This document shows positions 1-8,687 of a DNA stretch of 64,000 nucleotides, piece after piece. How positions within the stretch are numbered: the first letter of the stretch is position 1; every line of letters starts with the position of its first letter. The notes under the pieces were generated by a model. That model saw nothing but the letters and a program-made list of their open reading frames with translations. It did no database searches and was not told where the DNA came from. The stretch is from the NCBI RefSeq assembly GCF_036347055.1, contig NZ_CP108882.1, forward strand, positions 7,676,001 through 7,740,000, read 5' to 3'. Position numbers and translations under genes: made by a program. The stretch is from Streptomyces sp. NBC_00820 (lineage in GTDB: Bacteria; Actinomycetota; Actinomycetes; Streptomycetales; Streptomycetaceae).

Positions 1-2387
1 GTGTCGACCCCGACAACCTCGCGTCCGAGCTCGCCGAGGTGCTGCCGCGTGAGTCCGGCATGCCCTCCGCGGAACCGGGTCTCACCCCGGCGGCCAAGCG
101 CACTCTTGCCAACGCGTACGCGCACTCGCAGGCGGCAGGGGTGTCGTACATCGGGCCCGAGCACATTCTCGCCGCGCTGCTGGAGAACGTGGACTCCGGT
201 GCCGGCCGGGTGCTGTCGGCCGAGGGCTTCGACGGCAGGAAGCTCTCCGGCCTCGGCGAACAGGGTTCCCGCCCCGAGGGCGGGGGCGCCGAGCGGAAGA
301 AGACGCCGGCGAACACGCTGGAGGAGTTCGGCCGCGACCTGACCGAGGAGGCGCAGCAGGGCAAGCTCGACCCGGTCGTCGGACGGGCGGAGGAGATCGA
401 GCAGACCGTTGAGATCCTCTCCCGGCGCTCCAAGAACAACCCCGTCCTCATCGGTGAGCCCGGTGTCGGCAAGACGGCGATCGTGGAGGGCCTGGCCCAG
501 CGCATCGTCGCGGGCGAGGTCCCCCAGACCCTGAAGGGCAAGCAGGTCATCGCCCTCGACATGTCGGCCCTGGTGGCCGGCGCGCAGTACCGGGGCCAGT
601 TCGAGGAGCGCCTGAAGAAGGTCATCGACGACGTCAAGGCGTCGCAGGGCAACATCATCCTCTTCATCGACGAACTCCACACGGTCGTCGGCGCGGGCGC
701 CACGGGCGAGGGTTCCATGGACGCGGGCCAGATCCTCAAGCCCGCGCTGGCCCGGGGCGAACTGCACGTCGTGGGTGCGACGACCATCGACGAGTACCGC
801 AGGTACGTCGAGAAGGACGCCGCCCTCGAACGCCGCTTCCAGCCGGTGCTGGTCCCCGAGCCGAGCGTCGCGGAGACGGTGCTGATCCTGCAGGGCCTGC
901 AGGACGCGTACGAGGCCCACCACGGAGTCCGCTACGACCTCGCCGCCCTGGAAGCCTGTGCGGGGCTGTCCGACCGCTACATCACGGACCGCTTCCTGCC
1001 GGACAAGGCGATCGACCTGATGGACCAGGCGGGTGCGCGGGTGCGGCTGCGCAGCGCCGAGCGCTCCACCGAGGTGGTCAGCCGCGAGGACCGGATCGCC
1101 AAGCTGCGCCGCGAGCTCGACCAGGCGGTCTCCGGTGAGGACTTCGAGAAGGCGACGAACCTCAAGAAGGACATCGCCGAGGCCGAGGCCGAACTCGCCG
1201 GCATCGAGGAACGCCGTGAGGGCGTCGTCGTCGTCACGGCGAAGGACATCGCGGACGTCGTCTCGCGCCGTACCGGCATCCCGGTCTCGCAGCTCACCGA
1301 GAGCGAGCGCGAGCGGCTGATGAAGCTCGAGGAGGAGATGCACGCCCGGATCGTCGGCCAGGACGAGGCGGTCACGGCCGTGTCGCAGGCGGTGCGCCGC
1401 AACCGGGCCGGCATGGGCGACCCCAACCGCCCCGTGGGCTCCTTCCTCTTCCTCGGGCCCACGGGTGTGGGCAAGACCGAACTCGCCAAGACGCTGGCGG
1501 AGTTGCTGTTCGGCGACGAGGACCGCCTGATCCGCTTCGACATGAGCGAGTTCCAGGAGAAGCACAGCGTCGCCCGGTTCGTCGGCGCTCCTCCCGGATA
1601 CGTCGGTTACGAGGAGGCCGGCCAGCTCACCGAGAAGGTCCGCCGCCAGCCCTACAGCGTGGTGCTGTTCGACGAGGTCGAGAAGGCGCACCCCGACATC
1701 TTCAGCACGCTGCTGCAGATCCTGGACGACGGACGCCTGACCGACGGGCAGGGCCGCACGGTCGACTTCCGGCACTGCGTCATCATCATGACGTCCAACA
1801 TCGGCGCCCATCTGATCCTGGACCACAAGGGCGACGTCGCCGAGATCAAGGACGACCTGATGGAGGAGCTGCGGGCCCGCTTCCTGCCCGAGTTCCTCAA
1901 CCGGATCGACGACATCATCATCTTCCACGGCCTGACCGAGGAGAACCTGTCGAGCATCGTCGACCACCTTCTCGCGCAGAGCAGGCGCCGCGTCGAGGCG
2001 CAGGGCATGAAGCTGGAGGTCACCGAGGCCGCCAAGAAGCTGCTGATCGCCCACGGACACCAGCCCGAGTTCGGTGCCCGCCCGCTGCGCCGCACCATCC
2101 AGACCGAACTCGACAACCGCATCGCCGAACTGCTCCTGAGCGGCCAGGCGGAGGCCGGCGACACCATCGTCGCCGACGTCAAGGACGACTCGCTGCGCGT
2201 CATGGTGCGCAAGCCCGGGGAACACGGCAAGGACGAGCACGAGAAGAAGGGCGCCGCCGCCAAGGCCGCCGCCGAGCCGGGCGAGAAGAAGGAAGCGAAG
2301 CCCACGGGCGCCAAGAAGACCGCGAGCCAGTCCCGCGCGAAGAAGGAAGCCAAGCCGGCTGACGACGCCGAAGCGAAGAAAGGCTGA
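1..2387 (+). CDS. ClpC-like AAA+ unfoldase, 5' end outside window
   Basis: Hsp100/Clp double-ATPase unfoldase, cytoplasmic, threads proteins through its pore. The frame is open from base 3 to the TGA at 2385-2387, so the gene starts upstream; the GTG at 39 is internal because Clp_N-type residues continue before it. Counting from base 39: second half of the Clp_N repeat about 10-70, first ATPase with Walker A GEPGVGKT (139-146) and Walker B ILFIDE (about 207), a short ClpC-type middle domain with a UVR-like segment ([16 protein letters not shown]), second ATPase with GPTGVGKT (about 473) and VVLFDE. The C-terminus is a Lys/Ala-rich tail of about 45 residues. Odd: the stretch between TSNIGAH and [10 protein letters not shown] is short and lacks the GLGF-type loop that ClpC uses to dock on ClpP, resembling ClpB there. 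No clpP is nearby. It may therefore act without ClpP. Confidence 0.93.
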   Translation, partial: VDPDNLASELAEVLPRESGMPSAEPGLTPAAKRTLANAYAHSQAAGVSYIGPEHILAALLENVDSGAGRVLSAEGFDGRKLSGLGEQGSRPEGGGAERKKTPANTLEEFGRDLTEEAQQGKLDPVVGRAEEIEQTVEILSRRSKNNPVLIGEPGVGKTAIVEGLAQRIVAGEVPQTLKGKQVIALDMSALVAGAQYRGQFEERLKKVIDDVKASQGNIILFIDELHTVVGAGATGEGSMDAGQILKPALARGELHVVGATTIDEYRRYVEKDAALERRFQPVLVPEPSVAETVLILQGLQDAYEAHHGVRYDLAALEACAGLSDRYITDRFLPDKAIDLMDQAGARVRLRSAERSTEVVSREDRIAKLRRELDQAVSGEDFEKATNLKKDIAEAEAELAGIEERREGVVVVTAKDIADVVSRRTGIPVSQLTESERERLMKLEEEMHARIVGQDEAVTAVSQAVRRNRAGMGDPNRPVGSFLFLGPTGVGKTELAKTLAELLFGDEDRLIRFDMSEFQEKHSVARFVGAPPGYVGYEEAGQLTEKVRRQPYSVVLFDEVEKAHPDIFSTLLQILDDGRLTDGQGRTVDFRHCVIIMTSNIGAHLILDHKGDVAEIKDDLMEELRARFLPEFLNRIDDIIIFHGLTEENLSSIVDHLLAQSRRRVEAQGMKLEVTEAAKKLLIAHGHQPEFGARPLRRTIQTELDNRIAELLLSGQAEAGDTIVADVKDDSLRVMVRKPGEHGKDEHEKKGAAAKAAAEPGEKKEAKPTGAKKTASQSRAKKEAKPADDAEAKKG

Positions 2388-2448
2388 CAGCGACTGACCG
2401 CGACAGCGACCGACCGCCGAGAGACGGACGACGGTTGTCCGGCACGAT

Positions 2449-2475
2449 GACCCGGGCGTGACCAGCGCCCGGGTC
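2449..2475 (+). terminator. Stem-loop after clp gene
   Basis: Perfect 10-bp inverted repeat GACCCGGGCG / CGCCCGGGTC with a 7-nt loop, 60 bp after the clp stop codon and just before the next gene's ribosome-binding site. There is no T-tract, as is usual for Streptomyces stem-loop terminators. It could also attenuate read-through into the 93-aa gene. Confidence 0.6.
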
Positions 2476-2496
2476 TTCACTCCATGAGGAGGACCC

Positions 2497-2778
2497 ATGG
2501 CGCACCACCACAAGTCCAACAAGGAAGTCGAGGGCAACCCGGACTACGGTCATGGGCGTGGTCTGCCCCGGCGCCCCGACGAGGTGCGGCTCCAGGAGCG
2601 CACGGTGGAGGACCGCCGGGAGATGGGGTTGCCCGTAGCGGAGCGGCAGAGCCCTCAGGCGGAGTACGAGGCGGAGCAGGCCGAGATCGACCTCCAGGTC
2701 GGCGAGGGCGAGATGGAGACCGGCGACGTCACGCGCAGGGAGCGGGACCCCTTCCCGCCCAGCAGCTACGAGGGCTGA
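2497..2778 (+). CDS. Small hydrophilic protein, 93 aa, unknown function
   Basis: No family recognised. The ATG at 2497 is preceded by a strong AGGAGG at 2487-2492, and the reading frame shows normal high-GC codon use. The protein is very charged and polar (Glu, Arg and Gln rich), with no signal peptide, membrane segment or cysteine. It begins MAHHHKSNKEVEGN and ends PFPPSSYEG, which looks like an extended or disordered polypeptide. It is separated from clp by a stem-loop and closed by a large palindromic terminator, so it is probably a single-gene transcript or partly co-transcribed with clp. Its association with a Clp ATPase suggests a stress role, but nothing in the sequence proves this. 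Confidence 0.75.
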   Translation: MAHHHKSNKEVEGNPDYGHGRGLPRRPDEVRLQERTVEDRREMGLPVAERQSPQAEYEAEQAEIDLQVGEGEMETGDVTRRERDPFPPSSYEG

Positions 2779-2815
2779 GCCGGCACTGTATACAGAGAGA
2801 AGTCTGGCGCTACAG

Positions 2816-2863
2816 AGAAGTGAGGGCGGGGCACCCGGATCCGGGTGCCCCGCCCTCACTTCT
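2816..2863. terminator. Perfect 48-bp palindrome, bidirectional terminator
   Basis: Left arm 2816-2839 and right arm 2840-2863 are exact reverse complements (24 bp, no loop bases). It lies between the convergent 93-aa gene and the Gre-family gene, so it can end transcription from both sides. Half of it also codes nothing on either strand. Confidence 0.85.
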
Positions 2864-2898
2864 GTCGTCCTGCCCGTCGTCGTCCTGCTCGCGCTCGG

Positions 2899-3357
2899 CT
2901 ATCCGATCGACACGACGACCGCGGACGCCTCTCCGTCCGGCGCGTGATAGCGCACGGTGTCTCCGGGGCGACGGCCGAGCAGGGCGCCGCCGAGCGGGCT
3001 GTCGGCCGTCACCAGCTGCCGGTCGTCGGCGTCGGGGAGTTCGCTGATCTGGAAGGTGTCCGTCGAGCCGTCCGGGAACCGGACGGTCACCGTGCTGCCC
3101 ACACCGACCACGTCCGTGGCGGCGGGACCCGCCAGGTCCGCCTGGCGCAGCCGTACGGTGATCTCGTCGATGCGGCGGTCCAGACGGGCGGTCTCCTCGG
3201 AGCGCTGCAACTCGTCGGCCTGGTCGGCGTGGTCGCCGGTCTCGGTGGTGTCCTGCAGCGTCGCGGCGGCCAGTCCGCGTTCATGGCGCAGCACGGCAAG
3301 CTCTTTTTCGAGCGCTTGACGGGCTTCGGCACTGATCGGCTCGGGGTCTCCCGACAT
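2899..3357 (-). CDS. GreA/GreB-family transcription elongation factor
   Basis: 152-aa Gre-type factor, expected to insert its coiled coil into the RNA polymerase secondary channel and promote cleavage of backtracked RNA, or, in Gre-like paralogues, to modulate polymerase otherwise. The ATG at 3357 is chosen because it follows GGGAGC and begins the coiled coil (SAEARQALEKEL); the open frame upstream has no Gre similarity. Residues 1-75 form the antiparallel coiled coil with the tip sequence TGDHADQADEL, where the acidic residues correspond to the catalytic tip of GreA. Residues 80-152 form the FKBP-like domain (GSTVTVRFPDGSTDTF, SPLGGALLGRRPGD). It sits convergent to the 93-aa gene and 89 bp downstream of zwf on the same strand. 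It is a divergent paralogue rather than the main greA. Confidence 0.88.
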   Translation of the reverse strand: MSGDPEPISAEARQALEKELAVLRHERGLAAATLQDTTETGDHADQADELQRSEETARLDRRIDEITVRLRQADLAGPAATDVVGVGSTVTVRFPDGSTDTFQISELPDADDRQLVTADSPLGGALLGRRPGDTVRYHAPDGEASAVVVSIG

Positions 3358-3446
3358 CCCTGCTCCCGTGGTACAGGCGGAAAAGCTGGACGAGGCAACG
3401 ATAGGTGCCCCGGCGCCCGGCGTGCCAGTTGTGCGCTGCCGTGGTG

Positions 3447-4838
3447 TCAGGTGCCGGGCAGCCAGGGCTGCTGCCAGGGCGGCGAGCCGGCCAGCAGTTC
3501 GGCGGCCTCCGGCGGGCCCCACGAGCCGACCGGGTACGGGTACACGGGCGGCGGATAGGTCAGCAGCGGCTGGACGATCCGCCAGCTCTGCTCCACCGCG
3601 TCCTGCCGGGCGAAGTACCGGTCGTCGCCGGTCAGGGCGGCGTACAGCAGCCGCTCGTACGGGGCGAGGGGTTCACCGAGCTCGTGGGCGAAGATGGTGT
3701 CGAGCGGCACCAGGCGCCACGCGGACTCCTCGCTGAGCGCGGACAGTTGCAGCCGCATCCCGGGCTCGGGGCCGATGCGCAGCACGATCTGGTTCGGGGC
3801 GACCTGTCCGGGGTCGGGCAGGAAGTTGAGCCGCGGCGGCTCGCGCAGGATCAGCCGCACCTCGGTGACCCGCGCGGGAAGGCGCTTGCCGGCCCGGATG
3901 AAGACCGGTACCCCCTCCCACCGCCAGTTGTTGATCTCCAGCCTGAGCGCGGCGAACGTCTCCGTGGCCGATCCCGGGGCCACTCCCGGCAGCTGTAGAT
4001 AGCCGTCGTACTGGCCGCGCACGTACTGGTGCACGGAGGCGTCCGGGATGGACCGCAGCACCTCGACCTTCTTGTCCCACAGGTCGTCGGCGCTGGGACC
4101 GACGGGCGGGTCCATGGCCACCAGTGCCAGGACGAGCAGGAGGTGGTTCTGCACGACGTCGCGCAGTGCGCCGACCTTGTCGTAGAAGCTGCCGCGGGTC
4201 TCCACGCCGAACTCCTCGGCCATCGTGATCTGGAGGGAGACGACGCTGTCGCGGTTCCACAGCTCGGCCATCGCGGAGTTCGCGAACCGCAGATACTCCA
4301 GCTCGATCACGGGCTCCTTGCCCAGGAAGTGGTCCACCCGCAGGATCTGCTCCGGGGCCAGCACCTGGTTCAACTGGCGGTTGAGCGCGCGGGCCGAGGC
4401 CAGGTCGTGCCCGAACGGCTTCTCCAGCGCCACCCGTGCCTGCGCGACCAGGTGCGCGGCGGCGAGCTCGTCCACGATCGGCGCGAACAGCGACGGGGGC
4501 ATCGCCAGGTAGTAAAGCGGCCGGCGGCGGCCTCCCAGCGCGTGAGCGATCCGCGGGTACGGCTCGGGGCTGGTGACGTCTCCGGAGACGTACGTGAACC
4601 GGGAGGCGAGCCGCTCGAAGGCCGCGTCGTTGACGGATCCCTCGGCCCGCTCGATCGACTTGCGCGCGCTGTCGACCAGTTCGGCGGTGGTCAGCTTCCG
4701 GCCGGCGACACCGATCACCGGAACGTCGAGCAGGCCCCGGCGCTCCAGCCGGTACAGCGCGGGGAACGTCATCTTCTGCGCGAGGTCACCGGTCACCCCG
4801 AAGATCACCAGAGCGTCGGCTTCCCATCCACCGGGCAT
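3447..4838 (-). CDS. zwf: Glucose-6-phosphate 1-dehydrogenase
   Basis: 463-aa enzyme oxidising glucose 6-phosphate to 6-phosphogluconolactone with NAD(P)+, the entry step of the oxidative pentose phosphate pathway in the cytoplasm. The N-terminal Rossmann motif FGVTGDLA is near residue 13, and the substrate/catalytic signature RVDHFLGKEPV near 167 contains the conserved His and Lys. The rest matches the family through EFGVETRGSFYD and the C-terminal half. Length is slightly below the usual 480-510 aa. The start ATG at 4838 is chosen for the AAGGAG 6-13 bp upstream and because GGWEADALVIFG directly precedes the nucleotide fold; an upstream GTG would add 30 residues translated from the tandem repeat. 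No gnd, opcA, tal or tkt is adjacent, so this is probably a secondary zwf copy. Its promoter region holds the 16-bp tandem array. Confidence 0.95.
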   Translation of the reverse strand: MPGGWEADALVIFGVTGDLAQKMTFPALYRLERRGLLDVPVIGVAGRKLTTAELVDSARKSIERAEGSVNDAAFERLASRFTYVSGDVTSPEPYPRIAHALGGRRRPLYYLAMPPSLFAPIVDELAAAHLVAQARVALEKPFGHDLASARALNRQLNQVLAPEQILRVDHFLGKEPVIELEYLRFANSAMAELWNRDSVVSLQITMAEEFGVETRGSFYDKVGALRDVVQNHLLLVLALVAMDPPVGPSADDLWDKKVEVLRSIPDASVHQYVRGQYDGYLQLPGVAPGSATETFAALRLEINNWRWEGVPVFIRAGKRLPARVTEVRLILREPPRLNFLPDPGQVAPNQIVLRIGPEPGMRLQLSALSEESAWRLVPLDTIFAHELGEPLAPYERLLYAALTGDDRYFARQDAVEQSWRIVQPLLTYPPPVYPYPVGSWGPPEAAELLAGSPPWQQPWLPGT

Positions 4839-4855
4839 GCGTCCGTGCTCCTTCT

Positions 4856-4967
4856 CCGTGGGGCGAGTTGTGCGTGGGACGTGCTGTCCGTGGGGCGAGT
4901 TGTCGGAGGGGCTCGCTGTCCGTGCCACGACTTGTGCGTGGGGCGAACGGTGCGGGCCGTTCCTCGT
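4856..4967. repeat. Seven-unit 16-bp tandem array upstream of zwf
   Basis: Seven consecutive 16-bp units begin at 4856, 4872, 4888, 4904, 4920, 4936 and 4952. Units 1 and 3 are identical (CCGTGGGGCGAGTTGT), units 2 and 6 are close, and units 4, 5 and 7 are degenerate. The array ends 17 bp before the zwf start codon, so it occupies the zwf promoter/leader on the reverse strand. Confidence 0.8.
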
Positions 4968-5119
4968 ATCGTCCGCGCCGTGGTCGGCGTCCGCGACTCG
5001 TGCACGCCCGCCCCGACTCCGGTGGAGGGGGGAAAGGCCCGGGGGTATCGTGCCTGCACGGGCACATGGTCGTGCGGTGCCCGGACACGCGATCCCCGCC
5101 CACGCCCGCAGGAGGTTCC

Positions 5120-5197
5120 ATGTCCTCGAAGCGACGCCGGAAGAAGAAGGGCCGCCGCAAGCACGCGGCGAACCACGGCAAGCGGCCGCAGTCCTGA
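5120..5197 (+). CDS. Ribosomal protein bL37-type, 25 aa
   Basis: A 25-residue, extremely basic protein starting MSSKRRRKKKGRRK and ending with ANHGKRPQS. The ANHGKRP motif and length match the small actinobacterial 50S subunit protein called bL37, as remembered from mycobacterial ribosome structures. A clean GGAGG at 5111-5115 lies 4 nt before the ATG and a 13-bp stem-loop follows at 5221, so it is a monocistronic unit. It is divergent from zwf; the intergenic region is shared with the 16-bp repeat array. Too short for automatic gene finders with ordinary length cut-offs. Confidence 0.8.
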   Translation: MSSKRRRKKKGRRKHAANHGKRPQS

Positions 5198-5220
5198 ACC
5201 TGGCCGCCGCGGCGCGAACG

Positions 5221-5259
5221 AGGCCCAGCCGCCTTCATCAGGTCGAGGCGGCTGGGCCT
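5221..5259 (+). terminator. Stem-loop after the bL37 gene
   Basis: Perfect 13-bp inverted repeat AGGCCCAGCCGCC / GGCGGCTGGGCCT with a 13-nt loop, 23 bp after the stop codon, followed by TT. It probably ends the bL37 transcript before the CDF gene. Confidence 0.75.
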
Positions 5260-5390
5260 TCGAGGCCGGACCACGACGTTGACGGGACGCCGCCCCCGGC
5301 CGGTCCGGGGCGTCCACCACTGTCCGGCCGCGGACCGAACTCCGCCGCACGGCACGATCCGAACCTCGCAGAGGGGAACACCGCCCGGCC

Positions 5391-6425
5391 ATGAGTGAAC
5401 AGGGTGAACCAGAGCGGGAGCCGGGAACCCCGGAGCCGGAGCGGGCAGCGCACGTGCCCAGGGCACCGATGCTGGACGCCCGGGTGGGCTCCACGACCGG
5501 TCCCGGGGCGGGCGGATCGGTCTTCACCGTCCTCGTGGCGACCGCGGCCAACCTGGGCGTCGCACTCGCCAAGGCGGTCGCCGGTGTCCTCAGCGGCTCC
5601 AGCGCCATGCTGGCCGAGGCCGGACACTCGGTCGCCGACACCATCACCGAGCTGTGCCTGCTGACCGCGCTGAAACGCAGCCGCAGGCCCGCCGACGAGG
5701 ACCACCCGCTCGGCTACGGACCCACGCGGTACATCTGGGCGCTGCTCGCCTCCGTCGCCACGTTCGTGGGCGGCGGTGTCTTCGCGCTGTACGACGGCAT
5801 CCACGCCCTGACGCACGACGAGAAGCCCGGCAACCCGCTGATCTCCTACATCGTGCTCGCCGCCTCCTTCGTCCTGGAAGGCATGTCGCTGCGGACCGGG
5901 TTCAAGCAGGCCACCGGGCGGGCCGAGCACTTCAGGGTGCCCACCCTGCGCTACCTCAAGCACACGCCCGACACCGCGGTCAAGGCGGTGGTCATGGAGG
6001 ACTCGGCGGCCCTCGTCGGCCTGGTGCTCGCCGCGCTCGGCCTCCTCGGCGGCCAGCTCACCGGATCAGGCCTGTGGGACGGCGTCGCCTCGATCCTCAT
6101 CGGTGTGCTGCTCATCTTCGTGGCCTGGGTCCTGGGCCGCGCCAACACCGAACTCCTGGTCGGCCGCGCCCTGCCCGCGCCGCTTCGGGACGCCGTACGC
6201 AAAGAGCTGCTGTCCGTCGGGCCGATCGAGGGCGTCATGGAGCTGACGACGCTGGTGCAGGGGCCGGGGGAGATCCTCATCGCCGCGAAGGTCGACTTCC
6301 GCGACGTGTCCACCTCCCGTGAGATCGAGCTGGGATGCGAAGAGGCGGAGGACCGCCTGCGCGCCCTGATCCCGGCCGTCAAGCGGGTCTACCTGGACCC
6401 GACACCGCCCCGCCGAAGCGACTGA
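5391..6425 (+). CDS. Cation diffusion facilitator (CDF) metal exporter
   Basis: 344-aa membrane protein of the CDF/ZnT family, exchanging divalent metal (Zn, Co, Fe or Mn) for protons across the plasma membrane. After a hydrophilic N-terminus of about 42 residues come six hydrophobic segments. TM2 carries the metal site HSVAD (His79, Asp83), followed by DHPLGYG, a CDF signature. TM5 has EDSAALVG, with an acidic pair in place of the classical HxxxD. The C-terminal cytoplasmic domain (about 250-335) contains the expected EIELGCEEAEDRLR helix. The acidic TM5 pair resembles the ZnT9-like/iron-manganese branch more than ZitB, so the metal is uncertain. Start is the ATG at 5391 with a weak GAGGGG 15 bp upstream. 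No metalloregulator is adjacent. Confidence 0.92.
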   Translation: MSEQGEPEREPGTPEPERAAHVPRAPMLDARVGSTTGPGAGGSVFTVLVATAANLGVALAKAVAGVLSGSSAMLAEAGHSVADTITELCLLTALKRSRRPADEDHPLGYGPTRYIWALLASVATFVGGGVFALYDGIHALTHDEKPGNPLISYIVLAASFVLEGMSLRTGFKQATGRAEHFRVPTLRYLKHTPDTAVKAVVMEDSAALVGLVLAALGLLGGQLTGSGLWDGVASILIGVLLIFVAWVLGRANTELLVGRALPAPLRDAVRKELLSVGPIEGVMELTTLVQGPGEILIAAKVDFRDVSTSREIELGCEEAEDRLRALIPAVKRVYLDPTPPRRSD

Positions 6426-6515
6426 CACCGCGGGAATCGGCGAGGACCCCGGCCGTGATCGGCGTGGTCGTGAGGCCCGGCCGGCCACGGGACCGGGCAA
6501 TGCCGTCACTGGAAC

Positions 6516-7907
6516 ATGGTGAAGGGATTTCGCAGCGCCGTGACCTCCCCGTCCCCCGGCACCCGGGCATTCGTCGTCATCGGCGAGACCAACGTCGCCC
6601 GCCGCGTCTGCGCGACTCTCCAGGAGCGCCGTGACACCGTCGTCCACCTGCACGAGCCGGGCGACCGTGAGCTGCGTGCCGCCCTGGGGGACCGTCCCGA
6701 CGGCGTCGCCATCCTCCTGCACGACGACGTGGCCGCCCTGCGCTACGCACTGGCCGTCGCCCACCTCGCCCCGAGCGTCCCCATCGTCGCCACGGTCTTC
6801 GACCGGACCGTGTCGGACGAACTCGAGCGCCTGCTGCCGCAGTGCGACGCGACCTCGCCGGCGGATCTCGCCGCACCCGCGCTGGCGGGCCCGTGCGTGG
6901 ACCCGGCGTACCTCGCCGTGCAGCGCTCCGGGCAGCGGGTGCGCGCCGTGCGCGCGCGGCACGACACGCCGTACGTGGAGGAGTGGCAGCCGCATCCGCG
7001 CAGGCTGTGGCGCCGCCTGGAACACGTGGCGAGGCAGCTGCGTCCGCACGACGCGGGCGCCCGCCTGCTGCTGATCGGCCTGTTCGGCATCCTCGCCGTC
7101 CTGCTGGCCGACTGGGCGTGGCTCGTCACGCACGGCCTCCCTCCGGCCGAGGCGCTCTTCCACGCGGCCCGGGTCGTCGCCGGGGTCGGTCCGGCGACGG
7201 CCGAGGCGGACGAGACCGGTTACGAGGTCGCCTCCAGCGTGGCCATGCTCGCCACCCTCGTCTTCAGCGCCCTGTTCACCGCGGGCGTCATCGAGCGCAT
7301 GCTCGGCCCCAAGCTGATCGGTCTCATCGGTCCGCGCACGCTGCCGCGCTCCGAGCACGTCATCGTCGTCGGCATGGGACAGGTCGGCATGCGGCTCTGC
7401 GCCGAACTCCAGCGTCTGGACATCCCCGTGGTCGGCGTGGAACGCGATCCGCACACCACGACCGCGCGGCTCGCCCGGTCCCTGGGCATCCCCGTCATGA
7501 CGGGCCACGGCGGCGACCGCGCCGTTCTCGAAAAGCTGCGCCTCGGACACGCCCGGGCGCTGGCCGCCGTCGGCTCGGACGACCTCGACAACATCGCGGT
7601 CGCCCTCGCCGCCCACGGCGTGGCGCCCGGTACCCGAGTCGTCATCAGAGCCGGTGAGCACGAGGCCATCGCGGAGACCAGGTCCCTGCTGCCCATGGGC
7701 ACGATCCGGGACGTCACCAGCCTGGCCGCCGCCTATGTGCTGGCCCGGCTCCTGCGCGAGCCGGTCACCGGCGTCGTCGCCCACCAGCACGACGTGTGCC
7801 TCCAGACCGATGAGGAGACCTTCGTGCACTGGCCCCTCACCTCCCGCGACCGGTGTCCGCACACCCCGGGCGCCACCTCGTCCGCACCGCCCGCCCGGCA
7901 GGGATGA
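6516..7907 (+). CDS. Channel-like membrane protein with two RCK/TrkA-N domains
   Basis: 463-aa protein built like a Kch/MthK-type potassium channel with cytoplasmic nucleotide-binding domains. Residues about 15-130 form a degenerate TrkA-N-like fold (AFVVIGETNVARRV). Two hydrophobic segments lie at about 183-206 and 240-262 with a pore-loop-like stretch between them. Residues about 285-420 form a good RCK domain with VIVVGMGQVGMRL (GxGxxG) and a following acidic residue typical of NAD binding. Odd: the region where a K+ filter (TVGYG) should sit reads ARVVAGVGPATAE, which keeps only a GVG. It may be a non-selective, inactive or regulatory homologue. The ATG at 6516 is 90 bp after the CDF stop, so co-transcription with the CDF gene is possible. 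Confidence 0.85.
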   Translation: MVKGFRSAVTSPSPGTRAFVVIGETNVARRVCATLQERRDTVVHLHEPGDRELRAALGDRPDGVAILLHDDVAALRYALAVAHLAPSVPIVATVFDRTVSDELERLLPQCDATSPADLAAPALAGPCVDPAYLAVQRSGQRVRAVRARHDTPYVEEWQPHPRRLWRRLEHVARQLRPHDAGARLLLIGLFGILAVLLADWAWLVTHGLPPAEALFHAARVVAGVGPATAEADETGYEVASSVAMLATLVFSALFTAGVIERMLGPKLIGLIGPRTLPRSEHVIVVGMGQVGMRLCAELQRLDIPVVGVERDPHTTTARLARSLGIPVMTGHGGDRAVLEKLRLGHARALAAVGSDDLDNIAVALAAHGVAPGTRVVIRAGEHEAIAETRSLLPMGTIRDVTSLAAAYVLARLLREPVTGVVAHQHDVCLQTDEETFVHWPLTSRDRCPHTPGATSSAPPARQG

Positions 7908-8073
7908 CCTCCGGCGGCCGGCGGTCGCCCGGTGCGGTGAGGATGCCTCGCGGCGGGAGCGCCCTCCTCGCGGACCCTGATCCGTGGACCCTGACCGGCG
8001 GAACCCGAGCGGCGAACCGCACGCGGAGGGCGAAGACTGGAGCGGACTGTTCCGCTTAGGGAAGGACTTCGCC

Positions 8074-8607
8074 ATGGGCCGCCTCCACCGCAAGGATCTG
8101 GGACTGCTGGCCGTACGCCTGGGTACGGGCGGCGTACTGTGCGCGCACGGCGCGCAGAAGCTCTTCGGCTGGTTCGGCGGCGGGGGCATCGACGGCACCG
8201 CCAAGGCGATGGAGTCCATGGGCTTCCACCCCGGCAAGCCCGCCGCGATCGCGTCGGGCGTGGCCGAGGCGGGCGGCGGCCTCCTGCTCGCGCTCGGCTT
8301 CGCGACCCCCGCGGCGGCGGCCGCCGCGGCCGGCGCCATGGCCGGCGCGGTCGCCGTCCACTGGAAGTCCGGCTTCTTCCTGACCTCCGGCGGCTACGAA
8401 TACCCCGCCTACCTCGGCTTCGTCGCCGCGACCCTGGGTCTTTCCGGTCCCGGCCGCTACTCGCTGGCCCGGATCATGGGCTGCCGCCTCGACCGCCCCG
8501 GCATGGTTCTGCTGTCCTTCGGGGTGGCCACCGTGGCCACGGCCGCCGTCGTGGCCCGCCGGGAGCAGGCACTGGCCGCGAAGCAGGAGGAGGCCAGGCA
8601 GCACTGA
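8074..8607 (+). CDS. DoxX family membrane protein
   Basis: 177-aa integral membrane protein of the DoxX/SURF4-like family, which accompanies redox and thiol-stress functions in actinobacteria. The ATG at 8074 is chosen because GGGAAGGA lies 8-15 bp upstream and MGRLHRKDLGLLAVRL is the usual DoxX opening with HGAQKLFGWFGGGG (about 28-41), a family hallmark. Four hydrophobic segments follow: about 8-30, 60-80, 84-104 and 145-165. The Gly/Ala-rich central helices match the family. A 12-bp stem-loop follows at 8659. Its substrate or partner cannot be deduced here. Confidence 0.9.
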   Translation: MGRLHRKDLGLLAVRLGTGGVLCAHGAQKLFGWFGGGGIDGTAKAMESMGFHPGKPAAIASGVAEAGGGLLLALGFATPAAAAAAAGAMAGAVAVHWKSGFFLTSGGYEYPAYLGFVAATLGLSGPGRYSLARIMGCRLDRPGMVLLSFGVATVATAAVVARREQALAAKQEEARQH

Positions 8608-8658
8608 CGACGTCGAGCGCGGCGTGAACGCCTCGACGACCCTCACGTGCGACGTGCC

Positions 8659-8687
8659 CCGGCCGACCGGATCAGCCGGTCGGCCGG
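8659..8687 (+). terminator. Stem-loop after doxX-like gene
   Basis: Perfect 12-bp inverted repeat CCGGCCGACCGG / CCGGTCGGCCGG with the 5-nt loop ATCAG, 52 bp after the stop codon. Strong GC stem without a T-tract. Confidence 0.75.

Noticed and set aside
4856..4967. In-frame upstream extension of zwf
   Set aside because: Would translate the tandem repeat; the ATG at 4838 has the good ribosome-binding site.
6066..8339. Long reverse-strand open frame antisense to the CDF, channel-like and DoxX genes
   Set aside because: Arg/Gly/Pro/His-rich translation with no protein-like motifs; typical antisense artefact of GC3-rich genes.
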